Shown here piece by piece: positions 5,353 to 6,541 of a stretch of DNA of 6,541 nt. Source of the stretch: Bacteroidota bacterium (GTDB lineage: Bacteria; Bacteroidota; Bacteroidia; Flavobacteriales; Flavobacteriaceae); the NCBI GenBank assembly GCA_023427845.1, contig JAEYZX010000046.1, positions 1 to 6,541 of the forward strand, in the 5' to 3' direction. A program made the position numbers and the translations under genes. The stretch's first letter is position 1, and every line of letters begins with the position of its first letter. A model generated the notes under the pieces. That model searched no databases, was not told the DNA's origin, and saw nothing but the letters and a program-made list of their open reading frames with translations.

Positions 5353-5537
5353 TTTTCTCAAAAATAAAAAGCTGTCATTGCTGTAGTAACGGCATCGTGC
5401 GTTCACTTTACCTTATTTTTTCTCAAAAATAAAATGCTGTCATTGCTAATAGTAACGGCATCGTGCGATCGCTTTACCTTATTTTTTTAAAAAATAAAAA
5501 AAGCTGTCATTGCTGACAGCTTTAGAGGCATCGTGCG
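5353..5537. repeat. Three-copy tandem repeat containing the tRNA-Cys 3' end
   Basis: GGCATCGTGCG occurs at 5391-5401, 5457-5467 and 5527-5537. The third is the last 11 bases of the tRNA-Cys gene (part of the T stem plus the 3' acceptor strand). GCTGTCATTG occurs at 5371, 5436 and 5503 and is half of the tRNA terminator hairpin. The first two copies, about 65 bases apart, also share TCTCAAAAATAAAA, TAGTAAC and CTTTACCTTATTTTT and are close to identical. The third copy differs near the tRNA because it has the complete terminator stem and complete tRNA body. The left copies lack a tRNA body, so they are 3'-end scars or duplications rather than tRNA genes. Confidence 0.85.
5496..5523 (-). terminator. 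Rho-independent terminator of tRNA-Cys
   Basis: AAAGCTGTCA (5500-5509) and TGACAGCTTT (5514-5523) form a perfect 10-bp stem. On the - strand the loop is GCAA, a stable GNRA tetraloop. The 3' arm is followed by a run of Ts (bases 5502 down to 5496). The hairpin begins two bases after the discriminator base of the tRNA. In the two neighbouring repeat copies one arm is missing, so they cannot form this stem. Confidence 0.92.
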
Positions 5538-5596
5538 GATTCGAACCGCAGTAGGAGCTTTTGCAGAGCCCAGCCTAGCCACTCGGCCACGACGCC
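5526..5596 (-). tRNA. tRNA-Cys (anticodon GCA)
   Basis: The - strand folds into a full cloverleaf of 71 bases without the CCA. The acceptor GGCGTCG pairs with CGATGCC (one G-T). The anticodon stem GGGCT/AGCTC carries loop CTGCAAA with anticodon GCA. The variable loop is CTAC, and the T stem TGCGG/CCGCA carries loop TTCGAAT. The discriminator base is U, as expected for cysteine tRNAs. CCA is not encoded (TCT follows) and must be added by the nucleotidyltransferase. A TACATTTG element lies 16 bases upstream and a GNRA-loop terminator lies directly downstream, so the gene appears to be its own transcription unit. Confidence 0.97.
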
Positions 5597-5612
5597 ATAA
5601 TAGAATGGACGG

Positions 5613-5620
5613 CAAATGTA
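5613..5620 (-). promoter_or_regulatory. -7 promoter element of tRNA-Cys
   Basis: The - strand reads TACATTTG, a full match to TAnnTTTG, 16 bases before the tRNA 5' end. No TTG is seen at the usual distance; TTTT lies 20 bases upstream. A TAGTTT/AAACTA palindrome (5634-5647) overlaps that upstream region. Confidence 0.6.
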
Positions 5621-5703
5621 ACTAAAATCTTTATAGTTTAAAAACTACATTTCAAAAATTAACTGTATTACTGTTCCAATCATCAACATTCAAATGGTCC
5701 TTA

Positions 5704-6339
5704 CTATGTTCGGAACCACCCTTGCGATAATAGGAAAATCCCGGAAACTATCAGCACAACGCTGATTCCTTTCTTGATCAATAATATGTTTTTGGGATTT
5801 AATTTTTTACGAAGCTGTTTTGCCAGTAGGATTTTGAAAATATCGGTCACAAAATACGTGATGATTATGGCTGTAAAAAACGTAAACATCCGCGATGGCG
5901 CCAATTCGAGCTGTGGCCCGAATGCAATCAATATCGCAAGCCAAAACCCAAGTACGCCAATATTGATGAAATTCAGGAAAAAACCTTTCACGAAAAGTGT
6001 CAGGTAATTGTTTTTGGCGAGCTCTCGAGGATCTTCCTCATCAATGGTGCGTGATTTTTTCTTTACGCGTACCAGCGAGATTATGCCATAGGTCAACATT
6101 ATGAGTCCGCCGAAAATAAACAATGCAGGATCGTCATTAATGCTTTTTATGAGGCGGTAACTACTGAAATATGCAATGATGATAAAGAAGATATCGGCCA
6201 GAATTACGCCAAAATCAAATGCAATTGCAGCCCTGAACCCCTTAACCACACTGGTCTCAAGAAGTATAAAAAAAACAGGACCAATCATAAAGCTCAACAA
6301 AAAACCTAAAGGAATGGCCCTTAAAATATCGTCAATCAT
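5704..6339 (-). CDS. LysE/RhtB-family membrane exporter, 211 aa
   Basis: The protein is a six-span inner-membrane translocator of the LysE superfamily, which usually exports amino acids or related metabolites; the substrate cannot be told from sequence. Hydrophobic segments lie at about 9-28, 38-60, 72-90, 114-140, 150-172 and 188-206. A charged cytoplasmic-type loop at 91-111 (KKKSRTIDEEDPRE) separates the two halves. LGFLLSFMIGPVFFILLE at 11-28 with the GP pair, KGFRAAIAFDFGVILADIFF at 33-52 and KGFFLNFINIGVLGFWLA at 118-135 are the family signatures. In the last one the common Asn-Pro is Asn126-Ile127. The length (about 210) is standard. The ATG at 6337-6339 lies 23 bases after a full TAnnTTTG element. 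The gene follows the head-GIN gene on the same strand and is followed by tRNA-Cys. Confidence 0.9.
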   Translation of the reverse strand: MIDDILRAIPLGFLLSFMIGPVFFILLETSVVKGFRAAIAFDFGVILADIFFIIIAYFSSYRLIKSINDDPALFIFGGLIMLTYGIISLVRVKKKSRTIDEEDPRELAKNNYLTLFVKGFFLNFINIGVLGFWLAILIAFGPQLELAPSRMFTFFTAIIITYFVTDIFKILLAKQLRKKLNPKNILLIKKGISVVLIVSGIFLLSQGWFRT

Positions 6340-6362
6340 CCAGTCGAATTCAATGTGAATTT

Positions 6363-6370
6363 CAAATATA
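6363..6370 (-). promoter_or_regulatory. -7 promoter element of the LysE-family gene
   Basis: The - strand reads TATATTTG, a full match to TAnnTTTG, 23 bases before the start codon and 33 bases after the stop of the upstream head-GIN gene. No TTG is found at the usual upstream distance. It suggests separate transcription of the exporter. Confidence 0.6.
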
Positions 6371-6403
6371 GGCTAAAATCGCTATCGAAGTCCCTAACTT
6401 TTG

Positions 6404-6541
6404 CTATTCCTTTGCCCGTTTAATTGTTCCTCCAAGTGTCGTCTTTTCATTAACTATCCTCGGATTGCCATAGATCACGATATTTCCACCAGCTTTTATG
6501 TCGGCGTCGACTTTTTCGGAAGCATTGACTTCTGCTTCTCC
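6404..6541 (-). CDS. Head-GIN (DUF2807) domain protein, C-terminal part (5' end outside window)
   Basis: The frame entering from the window edge encodes 45 residues, starting GEAEVNASEKVDADIKAGGN, and stops at 6404-6406. The alternating polar beta repeats with GxGxI/GGN turns, then IYGNP and a final GGTIKR, match the end of the putative auto-transporter adhesin head-GIN domain. This is a right-handed beta-helix found in many secreted Bacteroidota proteins. In the family the usual phrase is I.Y.GNP......SGSG.I; here the last SGSG is LGGT. The N-terminal signal peptide, if any, lies outside the window. The function of these proteins is mostly unknown; they are exported or surface proteins. The gene is upstream of, and on the same strand as, the LysE-family gene. 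Confidence 0.78.
   Translation of the reverse strand, partial: GEAEVNASEKVDADIKAGGNIVIYGNPRIVNEKTTLGGTIKRAKE

Noticed and set aside
5384..5467. Extra tRNA genes in the left repeat copies
   Set aside because: Only the final 11 bases of the tRNA are kept; anticodon and D arms are absent, so no cloverleaf can form.
5124..5537. CRISPR array
   Set aside because: Word repeats are only 6-11 bases or occur in just three long copies. The spacers are not unique fixed-length sequences, and no cas gene is nearby.
5774..6358. Short + strand open frames opposite the LysE-family gene
   Set aside because: They mirror the membrane-protein coding strand and show no independent coding evidence.

Overview
The window looks like chromosomal core DNA from a member of the Bacteroidota, most likely a Flavobacterium-like flavobacterium. 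Four things point there. Several genes have a TAnnTTTG-type -7 promoter element 17 to 23 bases before the start codon and no Shine-Dalgarno sequence. The GlnRS carries a long helical C-terminal tail. There is a head-GIN (DUF2807) protein. The intergenic DNA is rich in TTAGAC words. The assignment is an inference from sequence style and protein resemblance; no database search was run.

Layout: 1-231 is the 3' end of gltX (glutamyl-tRNA synthetase, + strand). It meets a small uncharacterised secreted protein on the - strand with only two bases between the stop codons. Divergent from that gene is an SPFH/band-7 membrane protein of the HIR/stomatin type (952-1953, +). It converges on a small YtxH-domain protein (1993-2313, -) across a bidirectional terminator. 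A strong terminator then precedes glnS (2566-4656, -). glnS is divergent from folB (dihydroneopterin aldolase, 4768-5127, +), and facing promoter elements can be read in the 111-base gap.

From 5128 to 5525 there is no protein gene, but the stretch is packed with repeats. It holds a TTAGAC-word array that begins in the folB stop codon, a 76-base palindromic element embedded in that array, and two degenerate tandem copies of the tRNA-Cys 3' end plus its downstream sequence. The intact tRNA-Cys(GCA) follows (5526-5596, -) with its own promoter and terminator. A LysE/RhtB-type exporter (5704-6339, -) and the 3' end of a head-GIN protein (6404-6541, -) close the window.

The protein genes are mostly housekeeping: two aminoacyl-tRNA synthetases and a tRNA for translation, FolB for folate synthesis, an SPFH scaffold and a YtxH protein for envelope or stress functions, and an exporter. 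They do not form one pathway or operon, and almost every gene has its own transcription unit. I see no mobile element, phage or defence genes and no clear new multi-gene system. The most unusual DNA is the 5124-5537 repeat block, above all the repeated tRNA-Cys 3' ends.
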